A DNA stretch of 10,428 nt, taken from Aquincola sp. (GTDB lineage: Bacteria; Pseudomonadota; Gammaproteobacteria; Burkholderiales; Burkholderiaceae_C). This document shows positions 1 to 6,323 of this stretch, piece after piece. The stretch is taken from assembly GCA_029884035.1 (NCBI GenBank), contig JAOUIM010000098.1:1-10428 (forward strand), given 5' to 3'. The position numbers and the translations under genes were made by a program. The first letter of the stretch is position 1, and every line of letters starts with the position of its first letter. Below the pieces are notes generated by a model. It had not been told where the DNA came from and searched no databases. It was given only the letters and a program-made list of their open reading frames with translations.

Positions 1-248
1 TCAGCCTGCACTTCGTGCCCACGGCGATCCTGTCGCGCCAGGTCGCCGTGATCCGCAAGTCGGCGTTGATCATCAACTTGCCAGGTCAGCCGAAGTCGAT
101 CGCCGAAACGCTGTCGGGGCTGCCCGACGTGCCGGGCATCTTCGCCGCCGTGCCCTACTGCATCGACCTGATCGGCGGGCCCTACATCGAGACTGACGAG
201 TCGGTCTGCAAGGCGTTCCGCCCCAAGTCGGCGATCCGGGTTCGTTGA
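1..248 (+). CDS. mog: Molybdopterin adenylyltransferase, C-terminal part (MogA/MoaB-type), 5' truncated by window edge
   Basis: This is the last 81 or so codons of a gene that begins before the window; the open frame runs in from base 3 and stops at TGA 246-248. The protein ends with a stretch typical of MogA-type enzymes: LIINLPGQPKSIAETL, then GIFAAVPYCIDLIGGPYIET, then a short charged tail. In this family the NLPGxPK segment belongs to the MPT-binding fold, and the PYCIDLIGGPYIET segment is a hallmark of the betaproteobacterial members. The enzyme activates molybdopterin with ATP to MPT-AMP before molybdate insertion, in the cytoplasm. The GTG at 15 lies inside the conserved fold and is not a plausible start. 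The gene converges on murB with 52 bases between them. I am confident of the family. Separation of MogA from MoaB-type paralogues is less certain because the N-terminal catalytic half is not visible. Confidence 0.88.
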   Translation, partial: SLHFVPTAILSRQVAVIRKSALIINLPGQPKSIAETLSGLPDVPGIFAAVPYCIDLIGGPYIETDESVCKAFRPKSAIRVR

Positions 249-300
249 ATGCGGGGCAGGTCGAAGGCGAGACCCCGGCGCGCAACGCAGGGAACAACCG

Positions 301-1341
301 TCAGACGACCACCGGCTCCGGCTCCAGCCGAATCCCGAAGCGCCCGTAGACCGACTCCTGGATCGCCCGCGCGAGCGTGATCACCTCGGCCCCGCTGGCG
401 CCGCCACGATTGACGAGCACCAGCGCCTGCTTCTCGTAGACGCCGGCGCGGCCGATCGACTTGCCCTTCCAGCCACAGGCGTCGATCAGCCAGCCGGCCG
501 CGAGCTTGACCGAGCCGTCGGGAAGGGGGTAGTGCACGATCTCGGGGTCGCGACCGATGATGTCGCGGCACTGCTCCGCGCTCACCACCGGATTCTTGAA
601 GAAGCTGCCGACGTTGCCCACCGTCGCGGGATCGGGCAGCTTGGCGCTGCGGATCGCGCACACCCATTCGAAGATCGTCTTCGGGTCCGGATCGGTCACG
701 CCGGTCTCGTGCACCTTGCGCGTCAGCTCGAGGTAGCCGAGCACCGCACGCCACGGCCTGGGCAGACGCAAGCGCACGCGCGTGATGACGCTCTTGCCGG
801 CGAGGCTGTGCTTGAAGACGCTGTCCCGGTAGCCGAAGTGGCAGGCATCGAGGCCCAGCGTCACGGTGCGGCCGGTGACGAGGTCGACCGCATCGAGCGA
901 CTCGAACCGCTCCTTGAGTTCGACACCGTAGGCGCCGATGTTCTGCACCGGCGCAGCGCCGACGGATCCCGGGATGAGGGCGAGGTTCTCGAGCCCCGGC
1001 CAGCCCTGGGCCAGCGTCCAGGCCACCATGTCGTGCCAGTTCTCGCCCGCGCCGACCTCGACGATCCAGGCGTCGGGAAGTTCCTGCACGAGGCGGCGCC
1101 CTCCCACCTCGATCTTGAGCACCACGGCCTGCGGATCACGCGTGAACACGACGTTGCTGCCACCACCGAGCACGAACTTGGGCGCCCGGCCCAGCTCCGG
1201 GTGGTCGATGACGCGCCGCAGTGTGGCGTCGCTGTCGATGCGTACCAGGGTCTGGGCCTGTGCGGGCAGCCCGAACGCGTTGAGCGTGCGCAGGTTCACG
1301 CCCTGCTCGATGGGCAATGCGGGTGCGGCCGTGCCATGCAT
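301..1341 (-). CDS. murB: UDP-N-acetylenolpyruvoylglucosamine reductase (MurB)
   Basis: This 346-residue protein is predicted to reduce UDP-GlcNAc-enolpyruvate to UDP-MurNAc with NADPH and bound FAD, the second committed step of peptidoglycan precursor synthesis in the cytoplasm. FAD-binding features are visible: VLGGGSN at about residues 57-63 and IPGSVGAAPVQNIGAYG at 123-139. The YRDSVFK segment (171-177) carries the active-site Arg of the family. GNVGSFFKNPVV (242-253) holds the proton-donating Ser246, matching E. coli Ser229. The C-terminal RLEPEP segment carries the catalytic Glu. Length is close to E. coli MurB (342 aa), and the layout is the type I (E. coli) form. I chose ATG 1341 because the protein then starts just before the conserved NLRTLNAFGL segment; the same frame stays open far upstream but only as antisense over yajQ. 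No clear Shine-Dalgarno precedes it. It is divergent from yajQ and convergent with the mog gene. Confidence 0.96.
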   Translation of the reverse strand: MHGTAAPALPIEQGVNLRTLNAFGLPAQAQTLVRIDSDATLRRVIDHPELGRAPKFVLGGGSNVVFTRDPQAVVLKIEVGGRRLVQELPDAWIVEVGAGENWHDMVAWTLAQGWPGLENLALIPGSVGAAPVQNIGAYGVELKERFESLDAVDLVTGRTVTLGLDACHFGYRDSVFKHSLAGKSVITRVRLRLPRPWRAVLGYLELTRKVHETGVTDPDPKTIFEWVCAIRSAKLPDPATVGNVGSFFKNPVVSAEQCRDIIGRDPEIVHYPLPDGSVKLAAGWLIDACGWKGKSIGRAGVYEKQALVLVNRGGASGAEVITLARAIQESVYGRFGIRLEPEPVVV

Positions 1342-1347
1342 GGGACA

Positions 1348-1353
1348 ATTCTC
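1348..1353 (-). promoter_or_regulatory. Possible murB -10 box close to the start codon
   Basis: On the minus strand GAGAAT lies 6 bases before the murB ATG, with no Shine-Dalgarno between. If it is a -10 element, transcription would begin at or next to the ATG and murB could be leaderless. No convincing -35 is present: the hexamer 17 bases further upstream reads TCCGTG. The call rests on one hexamer and on spacing alone. Confidence 0.2.
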
Positions 1354-1422
1354 GCCGAAGCACGTGCCCCCACGGATGAGAATCGCATCGTGCAGGCCGC
1401 CTTCGTTCGCAGCCCAACTGAC

Positions 1423-1443
1423 ATGGCCCAACGCACCCACTGA
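1423..1443 (+). other. Six-codon ORF directly upstream of yajQ
   Basis: ATG 1423 opens a six-codon ORF (MAQRTH) that stops with TGA one base before the yajQ ATG. The sequence around its start, ACTGACATGGCCCA (1417-1430), is nearly repeated at the yajQ start, ACTGACATGCCCA (1439-1451). It could be a coupling leader or a small duplication that left two start-like sites. It could also be chance; nothing shows it is translated. Confidence 0.2.
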
Positions 1444-1444
1444 C

Positions 1445-1945
1445 ATGCCCAGCTTCGACATCGTGCTCGAGCCGAACTTCGTGGAACTGCGCAATGCGGT
1501 CGACCAGTGCGGCAAGGAAATCGGCACTCGCTTCGATTTCAAGGGCTCGAGCGCCAAGGTCGAGTTGAGCGAGAAGGACAAGGCACGCGAGCTCGCGCTG
1601 TACGCCGACAGCGAGTTCCAACTCGCGCAGGTCAAGGACATCGTGCTGGCCAAGCTGGCCAAGCGCGGCGTCGACCCGCGCTTCCTCGACGACAGCGCCA
1701 AGCCGGAGAAGGTCGGCGGCGACAAGCTGCGCCAGCACGTCGCGGTCAAGGTGGGCATCGATGCCGACCTCGGCAAGCGCCTGCAGACGCTCATCAAGCA
1801 GAGCAAGATCAAGGTGCAGGCGTCGATCCAGGGCGACATGGTGCGCGTGGCAGGCGTCAAGCGCGACGACCTGCAGGCGGCGATTGCCCTGATCCGGCGC
1901 GAGGTCACCGACGTGCCGCTGAAGTTCGACAACCCGCGGGACTGA
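1445..1945 (+). CDS. yajQ: YajQ family nucleotide-binding protein
   Basis: This is a 166-residue cytoplasmic protein of the YajQ family (DUF520), against 163 in E. coli. Family marks run from end to end: MPSFDIVLEPN at the start, a DFKGSSAKVEL strand (31-41), LAKRGVDPRFLD (70-81), the IKQSKIKVQASIQGD segment (127-141) followed by VRVAGVKRDDLQAAIALIR, and the FDNPRD C-terminus. Members have two ferredoxin-like domains. They bind nucleic acid or nucleotides, and in Xanthomonas and Pseudomonas homologues bind cyclic-di-GMP and act with a LysR regulator; which role applies here cannot be read from the sequence. The ATG at 1445 gives the conserved N-terminus. It has no strong Shine-Dalgarno and follows a six-codon ORF by one base. 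The gene is divergent from murB, and the aspartic protease gene starts two bases after its stop, so those two are probably co-transcribed. Confidence 0.95.
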   Translation: MPSFDIVLEPNFVELRNAVDQCGKEIGTRFDFKGSSAKVELSEKDKARELALYADSEFQLAQVKDIVLAKLAKRGVDPRFLDDSAKPEKVGGDKLRQHVAVKVGIDADLGKRLQTLIKQSKIKVQASIQGDMVRVAGVKRDDLQAAIALIRREVTDVPLKFDNPRD

Positions 1946-1947
1946 CG

Positions 1948-2607
1948 ATGAACCGTTTTGTGCGTGCTGGCCTGGGCGCAACCTCGATCGTGTGTGGATT
2001 CGCCGCGACGGCGCAGAGCGTCACGATGAATGGCAGCCTCGGCACCCAGAAGGCGCTGCTGGTGATCGACGGCCAGCCGTACGCCGTGACCGTCGGAAGC
2101 ACCGTCAAGGGCGTACGGCTGCTCTCGCTGTCGGGCAATCAGGTCGAGGTCGAAGTCGGCGGGGCGCGCCGCACCGTCCTGCTCAGTGCCGGTCCGGTGC
2201 GGATGGCAGGTGGTGGCGGCAGCGGCGGCGGCGGCAAGGAGATCGTGCTGACCGCAGGCAGCGACGGCCACTTCCAGACCCTGGGACAGATCAACGGCAA
2301 GTCGGTCACTTTCCTCGTCGACACCGGCGCATCGATGGTCGGCATCAGCCAGGCCGAGGCCGATCGGCTGGGGATCGACTACAAGAGCAGCCAGCGGCGC
2401 GGCTTTGCCGAGACGGCCAACGGGCGTGTACCGGCCTACGCCGTGACGCTGAACTCGGTGCGTGTCGGTGACGTCGAAGTCGCCAATGTCGACGCGATGA
2501 TCGTTCCCGCGTCGATGCCGCACATCCTTCTGGGCAACAGCTTTCTGATGCGCTTCCAGATGAAGCGCGAGAACGACACGATGCGTCTGGAAAAGCGGCC
2601 GAACTGA
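1948..2607 (+). CDS. Exported retropepsin-like aspartic protease (clan AA, TIGR02281-type)
   Basis: The 219-residue product has a probable signal peptide (residues 1-22, cut after ATA). A domain at about 25-80 contains ALLVIDGQPYAVTVG and GVRLLSLSGNQVEVEV and resembles a GspC-like beta module. A glycine-rich linker GGGGSGGGG spans 88-96, and a single retropepsin-like domain spans about 97-215. The catalytic motif is FLVDTGAS with Asp125, and the second hydrophobic-Gly motif is ILLGNSFL (193-200). Single-domain enzymes of clan AA need to dimerise to form an active site, so a periplasmic homodimer is expected. Proteins of this TIGR02281-like type are common in proteobacteria, but their substrates are not established. 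The start lies two bases after the yajQ stop, implying translational coupling; the Shine-Dalgarno is weak. An intergenic palindromic element follows the gene. Confidence 0.88.
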   Translation: MNRFVRAGLGATSIVCGFAATAQSVTMNGSLGTQKALLVIDGQPYAVTVGSTVKGVRLLSLSGNQVEVEVGGARRTVLLSAGPVRMAGGGGSGGGGKEIVLTAGSDGHFQTLGQINGKSVTFLVDTGASMVGISQAEADRLGIDYKSSQRRGFAETANGRVPAYAVTLNSVRVGDVEVANVDAMIVPASMPHILLGNSFLMRFQMKRENDTMRLEKRPN

Positions 2608-2608
2608 C

Positions 2609-2700
2609 GGCCCCCAGCTCGCTGCGCTCGCGTCCCCCTAGGGGAGCTCGGTCCGCTCAAGAGCGGCCCAGCGCGGCCCGAGTCGACCGCCCCAGCTTGT
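2609..2700. repeat. GC-rich intergenic palindromic (REP-like) element between convergent genes
   Basis: The 130-base gap between the ends of the aspartic protease gene and dcp holds nested symmetry. GCTCGCTGCGCTCGCG lies at 2617-2632. CCCCTAGGGG is a perfect 10-bp palindrome at 2635-2644, flanked by AGCTC (2616-2620) and GAGCT (2644-2648). CCGCTC AA GAGCGG is an inverted repeat at 2653-2666. From memory, intergenic strings starting CCCCAGCTCGCTGCGCTCGC and containing a C-run/G-run palindrome recur many times in Comamonadaceae and related genomes, usually at convergent gene ends; I could not verify this. The position suggests transcript-end stabilisation or bidirectional termination. A T-rich stretch (TTGTTTTC, about 2697-2704) follows on the + strand, but too far from the stems for a standard intrinsic terminator. 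Confidence 0.5.
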
Positions 2701-2737
2701 TTTCGCGACCGTGGTATGAGTTAGTGTCGGGCGCGCG

Positions 2738-4807
2738 TCAGGCGGGTTCGAGAAGGCCCCGCTTCTCGAGCATCGGTTCGATGGCGGCCGCCCGACCACG
2801 AAATGCGATATAGGTGGCCGCCGGGTCGACACTGTCGCCGGCGGCATAGATGTGGCGACGCAGCCGCTCGGCAGTCTTCGCATCGAACGGGTCGCCAGCC
2901 TCGACGAATGCATCGAACGCGTCGGCGTCGAGCACCTCGGCCCACAGGTACACGTAGTACCCAGCAGCGTAGCCCGCGCCGTAGAACAGATGCTGGAAGT
3001 GCGTGAAGCGATGGTTGACGCCGACACCCGGCGGCAGGCCGCGCTCGCGCAGCACCTGCGACTCGAAAGCTACCGGATCCGCGGGCACCTGCTCCCGCGG
3101 CAGTGCATGCACCGCCATGTCCGTCAGCGCGCTGGCGGTGTAGCGCACGGTCTCGAAGGCCTGGCCGAAGCGCCGCGCGCGCTTGAGCCGCTCGATCAGC
3201 GCATCGGGGATCGGCGCATCGGTATCGACGTGGCGCGCGTGGCGGCGCAGCACGTCCGGCTCGCTCATCCAGTGCTCGAACAGCTGAGACGGCAGCTCGA
3301 CGAAATCGCGCAGCACGTTGGTGCCCGACAGGCGCTCGTAGCCCACGTCCGACAGCAGGCCGTGCAGCCCATGGCCGAACTCGTGGAACAGCGTGCGCAC
3401 GTCGTCGAACGACAGCAGCGTCGGTTGCCCCGGCGCGGCCTTCGCGAAGTTGTTGTTGTTGGCGACGATCGGCATGACCACGCCGCCGTTCTTCGTCTGC
3501 TGCCGATACGGGCTCATCCAGGCACCACTGCGCTTGCTCGGCCGCGCGAAGTTGTCGTGGAGGAACACGCCGACGGCGCTGCCGTCGCGCCTGGTCACCT
3601 CGTAGGCCTTCACGTCGTGGTGGTACACGGGCCAGTCGGCGCGGTGCACGAAGCGCAGGCCGAACAGCCGCTCGGCGCAATCGAAGGCCGCGGCCACCAT
3701 GCGATCGAGCGAGAAATAGGGTTTGACCTCGGCGTCGTCGATCGCGAACTGGCGCTGGCGCGCGCGTTCGGCCCAGAAGCGCCAGTCCCAAGGTTCGATC
3801 TCGTGAGCGACGCCGGCCTCCCGCATCTCGGCCAATAGCGCCGCACGCTCGCGCTCGAGCGCCGGCACCGCGCGCGCCCATACGTCGTCGAGCAGCCGCA
3901 TCACGGACTGCCTCGTGCGGGCCATCGTGTTGTCGAGCGCGAAGTCGGCATAGTTTTCGAAGCCGAGCAGCCGCGCCTGCTCGGCGCGCAATTCGAGGAT
4001 CTCGCGGATCACTGGGCGGTTGTCGGTGTCGCCATCGTGTTCACCGCGGCTGGTCCACGCGCGCCAGGCGGCCTCGCGCAGGTCGCGGCGCTCGCTGAAG
4101 GTCAGGAACGGCACCACCAGCGATCGCGACAAGGTGATCACCGCGCCGCCCTCGAGCCCCCGCTCGGTCGCCGCCTGTCGCGCGGCGTCGCGCACGAAGT
4201 CGGGCAGCCCCGCCATATCGGCCTCGTGTCCGAGCACGAGACGAAACGCCGCCTCGTCCGCCAGCACGTTCTGGCCGAAGCGCGTGGTCAGGCTCGCGAG
4301 CCGCTCGTTGATGGCCGCGAAGCGCTGGCGTGCCGTGCCGGTGAGCTGCGCACCCGCACGAACGAAGTCGCGGTGCATCTGTTCTAGCAGACGTTCCTGC
4401 TCGGCGGTCAGCGCCAGCCCGGCACGCTCGCGATGCAGGCGATCGATCCGGGCAAACAGCCCCTCGTGGAGGTAGATCGCGTTGGAGTGCGCGGCCAGCG
4501 GACCCGCCATCTCCCGCTGCACCCGCTGCAAGGCGGGCGAAGTCTCCGACGCACACAGGTTGTGGAATACCAGCTCGATGCGCGCGAACAGCCGCCCGCT
4601 GGCATCGAGCCGCGCCACCGTGTTGTCGAACGTGGGCGCCTCGGCCTGCGTGGCGATCGCATCGAGCTCCGCGCGGTGCTCGCACATCGCCACGTCGAAC
4701 GCCGGGGCGAAATGCGCACTGTCGATCTCCCCGAACGGCGGCAGCGCCTGCGGCGTGTGCCAGGGCTGCAGCAGCGGATTGCCCTGAAGCGCATCGCGTG
4801 CGTTCAT
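2738..4807 (-). CDS. dcp: M3A zinc metallopeptidase, peptidyl-dipeptidase Dcp
   Basis: This 689-residue enzyme belongs to peptidase family M3. The zinc motif HEFGH is at 475-479, with Glu476 catalytic. The third ligand Glu504 lies in DFVELPSQ, preceded by the family segment SGTNVLRDF. The C-terminal substrate-binding region HFQHLFYGAGYAAGYYVYLW is at 603-622. The N-terminal part (HFAPAFDVAMCEHRAELDAI, then FDNTVARLDASGRLFARI) and PWDWRFWAE, PVYHHDV and GAWMSPY follow E. coli Dcp (681 aa) much more closely than OpdA/PrlC. I therefore call it Dcp, which removes C-terminal dipeptides from peptides and supports recycling of peptide fragments. There is no signal peptide, so it should be cytoplasmic. 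The start ATG 4807 has an ideal Shine-Dalgarno (AAGGAG, 4813-4818) that overlaps the stop of the preceding coiled-coil gene 10 bases upstream, so the two are expected to be coupled. A broader label of M3 oligopeptidase would be safe. Confidence 0.92.
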   Translation of the reverse strand: MNARDALQGNPLLQPWHTPQALPPFGEIDSAHFAPAFDVAMCEHRAELDAIATQAEAPTFDNTVARLDASGRLFARIELVFHNLCASETSPALQRVQREMAGPLAAHSNAIYLHEGLFARIDRLHRERAGLALTAEQERLLEQMHRDFVRAGAQLTGTARQRFAAINERLASLTTRFGQNVLADEAAFRLVLGHEADMAGLPDFVRDAARQAATERGLEGGAVITLSRSLVVPFLTFSERRDLREAAWRAWTSRGEHDGDTDNRPVIREILELRAEQARLLGFENYADFALDNTMARTRQSVMRLLDDVWARAVPALERERAALLAEMREAGVAHEIEPWDWRFWAERARQRQFAIDDAEVKPYFSLDRMVAAAFDCAERLFGLRFVHRADWPVYHHDVKAYEVTRRDGSAVGVFLHDNFARPSKRSGAWMSPYRQQTKNGGVVMPIVANNNNFAKAAPGQPTLLSFDDVRTLFHEFGHGLHGLLSDVGYERLSGTNVLRDFVELPSQLFEHWMSEPDVLRRHARHVDTDAPIPDALIERLKRARRFGQAFETVRYTASALTDMAVHALPREQVPADPVAFESQVLRERGLPPGVGVNHRFTHFQHLFYGAGYAAGYYVYLWAEVLDADAFDAFVEAGDPFDAKTAERLRRHIYAAGDSVDPAATYIAFRGRAAAIEPMLEKRGLLEPA

Positions 4808-4812
4808 GTACG

Positions 4813-4818
4813 CTCCTT
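4813..4818 (-). promoter_or_regulatory. dcp Shine-Dalgarno overlapping upstream stop codon
   Basis: Minus-strand sequence TGAAGGAGCGTAC precedes the dcp ATG. The TGA ends the coiled-coil gene, and its last base starts the AAGGAG ribosome-binding site, 5 bases from the start codon. This fixes the dcp start and predicts translational coupling. Confidence 0.75.
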
Positions 4819-5564
4819 CACTTGCCGGACTTGATCGCGATCTCGTCGTCTTCGCGGTAGGGCCGGTTCGCGCACTCGGCGAGCCAGGACTTGCGTTCGT
4901 CGTCGTGCGTGACCGCGCTGTCGACCACCGCCTTGTTGCGTGCGTTCCAGTCGTTGACCTTCTCGTCGCGTGCAAGCGCGCGCTCGTTGTACGTCTTGAC
5001 CGCGGCCTGGTATGCGGGCACTACCCGCGCCTCCTCCTCGGCCAACACCGGACGCGCCTTGCTCAGGCGATCGCGCTCGGGCTCGAGCGCGGCCGCCATC
5101 TCCTCGCGCTTGCTGCGCGAGGCCTCGTCGGCCTCCTTGATCTTCTTGTTGAAGGCCTCGATCTCCGCACCGTGCGCCCGCAGCCGGCCCTCCCATTCGC
5201 GCACGGCGACGAGCTTGACGTCGACGTCGGCGCGAAGCGGCTTGAGCGCCTCGGCCTCCTTCATCAACTCGTCGCGCTCGCGGTCGAGCGTGACGCGCTG
5301 GCTGTCGAGGGTCTTGGTCTTTGCGTTGATGTCGTCCAGGCGTTTCAGGCAGGCGCGCAGCTCCTCGCGCGTGAGCATCTTGCCGGAGGCCTGGCCCTTG
5401 CCACTGAGCGTCTTGGGCGGTGCGGACTTGGCGGCCGGCGGCAGCACGATCGATGGCGCCTTCGGTGCCGGCTTGGCCTGTTGGGTGGTCTGCGCCAGGA
5501 CGCCCGGCGACGAAAGGACATACAGCGCGCCGCAGGCGGCGAGCAAGGTCTTGGCGTGGGACAT
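4818..5564 (-). CDS. Exported coiled-coil protein of unknown function with two conserved-looking cysteines
   Basis: The 248-residue product starts with a signal peptide (MSHAKTLLAACGALYVLSS, cut likely after GVLA at 24). A Pro/Ala/Lys-rich low-complexity stretch follows (30-60), then a long charged alpha-helical region (65-230) rich in Glu, Arg, Lys and Ala with heptad-like spacing, indicating coiled coil. The mature protein has two cysteines: Cys72 in LRACLKRLDDI at the start of the helical region and Cys231 in LAECANRPYREDDE near its end. They could form a disulphide that closes a helical hairpin in the periplasm. I recall similar uncharacterised Burkholderiales proteins with the same end motifs but know no function. 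ATG 5564 is preferred over the upstream in-frame 5675 start because it has a Shine-Dalgarno (GAGGAG, 5568-5573) and begins the signal peptide. It is the first gene of a two-gene unit with dcp. Confidence 0.75.
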   Translation of the reverse strand: MSHAKTLLAACGALYVLSSPGVLAQTTQQAKPAPKAPSIVLPPAAKSAPPKTLSGKGQASGKMLTREELRACLKRLDDINAKTKTLDSQRVTLDRERDELMKEAEALKPLRADVDVKLVAVREWEGRLRAHGAEIEAFNKKIKEADEASRSKREEMAAALEPERDRLSKARPVLAEEEARVVPAYQAAVKTYNERALARDEKVNDWNARNKAVVDSAVTHDDERKSWLAECANRPYREDDEIAIKSGK

Positions 5565-5569
5565 GCGCT

Positions 5570-5579
5570 CCTCGCGAGG
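5570..5579. repeat. 10-bp perfect palindrome over the coiled-coil gene's ribosome-binding site
   Basis: CCTCGCGAGG is self-complementary and overlaps the GAGGAG Shine-Dalgarno of the minus-strand gene starting at 5564. In RNA it is too tight to fold alone without losing central pairs. As DNA it could bind a dimeric regulator. In GC-rich DNA such palindromes also arise by chance. Confidence 0.3.
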
Positions 5580-5727
5580 GGCCACTCGGGCCCGGTTGAA
5601 CCAGTCGCGGCCTGCTCGGCCCGGACGCCGCAGGCGGGCCCGTTTGCGAAGCCGGAATGATGCCATCTTGCGCACGCGGGCTCACGAAGTTCACACGCGC
5701 GCACCGATCGACGATGGAGCGGCCGAG

Positions 5728-6257
5728 ATGGTCGAGGTGCCGAAGTGGCCGGCGATCGTGATCGTCGGATTGGTCGCGCTCGGGGTGGCCGGCGGCTACG
5801 CGTCCTCGCCGAAGTTCAGGGCCGAACGAAGCACCTCGATCGATGCGAGCGCCGACAAGATCTACGCCCGGATTGCCGACCCGCGGGGGTGGCAGTGCTG
5901 GTCAATGTGGGGGGTCAGCGCGACCCGGGCATCGCGATGACCTACAGCAGTCCGCTCAGCCGCGCCGGCGCCGCGTGAGAGTGGAAGGGCGAGTGTGACG
6001 GCAAGATGACGGTCGGCGCCGCTGAACCCGGCAAACGCGTGGCCTTCGAGTTGTACTTTCCCGATTTCGGCACGACGTCCACCGGGGCGCTCGAACTCGT
6101 TCCTGAGGGCAATGGCACGAAAGTCACCTGGCCCATGAACGGCGACATGGGCAACAACCCGATCTACCGCTGGATGACAATGTTCATGGACAAGATGGTC
6201 GGACCCGACTTCGAGGCGGGACTGGCCAACCTGGAGGCACTGGCCGAGAAAACCTAG
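5728..6257 (+). pseudogene. SRPBCC (polyketide cyclase/START-like) family protein, disrupted by frameshift and in-frame stop
   Basis: The gene starts at ATG 5728 with Shine-Dalgarno GGAG (5717-5720). It encodes a membrane anchor WPAIVIVGLVALGVAGGYAS and the beginning of an SRPBCC domain, FRAERSTSIDASADKIYARIADPRGWQCWS. The reading frame then fails near the G run at 5909-5914; the domain continues in another frame as QRDPGIAMTYSSPL (from about 5916). That frame hits TGA at 5976-5978 where relatives usually have Tyr before EWKG. It then stays open in the same frame through MTVGAAEPGKRVAFELYFPDF and the canonical ending MDKMVGPDFEAGLANLEALAEK to TAG 6255-6257. Two independent lesions, and a slightly short EWKGE..GKMTV segment, argue for a genuine pseudogene rather than a single base-calling error. 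The joined product would be about 176 residues, normal for this family of lipid or hydrophobic-ligand binding folds. Its native function is unknown. Confidence 0.8.
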
Positions 6258-6323
6258 GCCCGGCAGACGCAGATCCGGCAGCGCCCGGGCCGCCCGCCGC
6301 GCCAACCCAGGGGGTGGGCCTCG

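Noticed and set aside
249..300. Terminator between mog and murB
   Set aside because: CGGGG and CCCCG arms are only 5 bp with a long loop and no T tract.
301..2523. A 740-codon open frame on the minus strand extending murB upstream across yajQ and the protease gene
   Set aside because: Only the part from ATG 1341 matches MurB; the upstream extension is low-complexity antisense of two well-recognised + strand genes.
2738..4807. Oligopeptidase A (OpdA/PrlC) as the identity of the M3 peptidase
   Set aside because: The N-terminal half and the PWDW/GAWM region follow Dcp as I remember it, not PrlC; a family tree would settle it.
2738..4975. Extension of dcp upstream to 4975
   Set aside because: The first 56 residues are antisense to the coding end of the coiled-coil gene and look random; ATG 4807 has an ideal ribosome-binding site and the expected N-terminus.
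5565..5675. Start of the coiled-coil protein at 5675
   Set aside because: It would place an Arg-rich stretch before a clear signal peptide; ATG 5564 has GAGGAG just upstream.
5976..5978. TGA as a selenocysteine or readthrough codon in the SRPBCC gene
   Set aside because: The same gene also has a frameshift, the position is usually Tyr, and no SECIS-like hairpin is evident.
6258..6323. Intrinsic terminator between the SRPBCC remnant and livF
   Set aside because: GC-rich symmetry such as GCCCGGGC is present, but there is no convincing stem followed by a T run on either strand.
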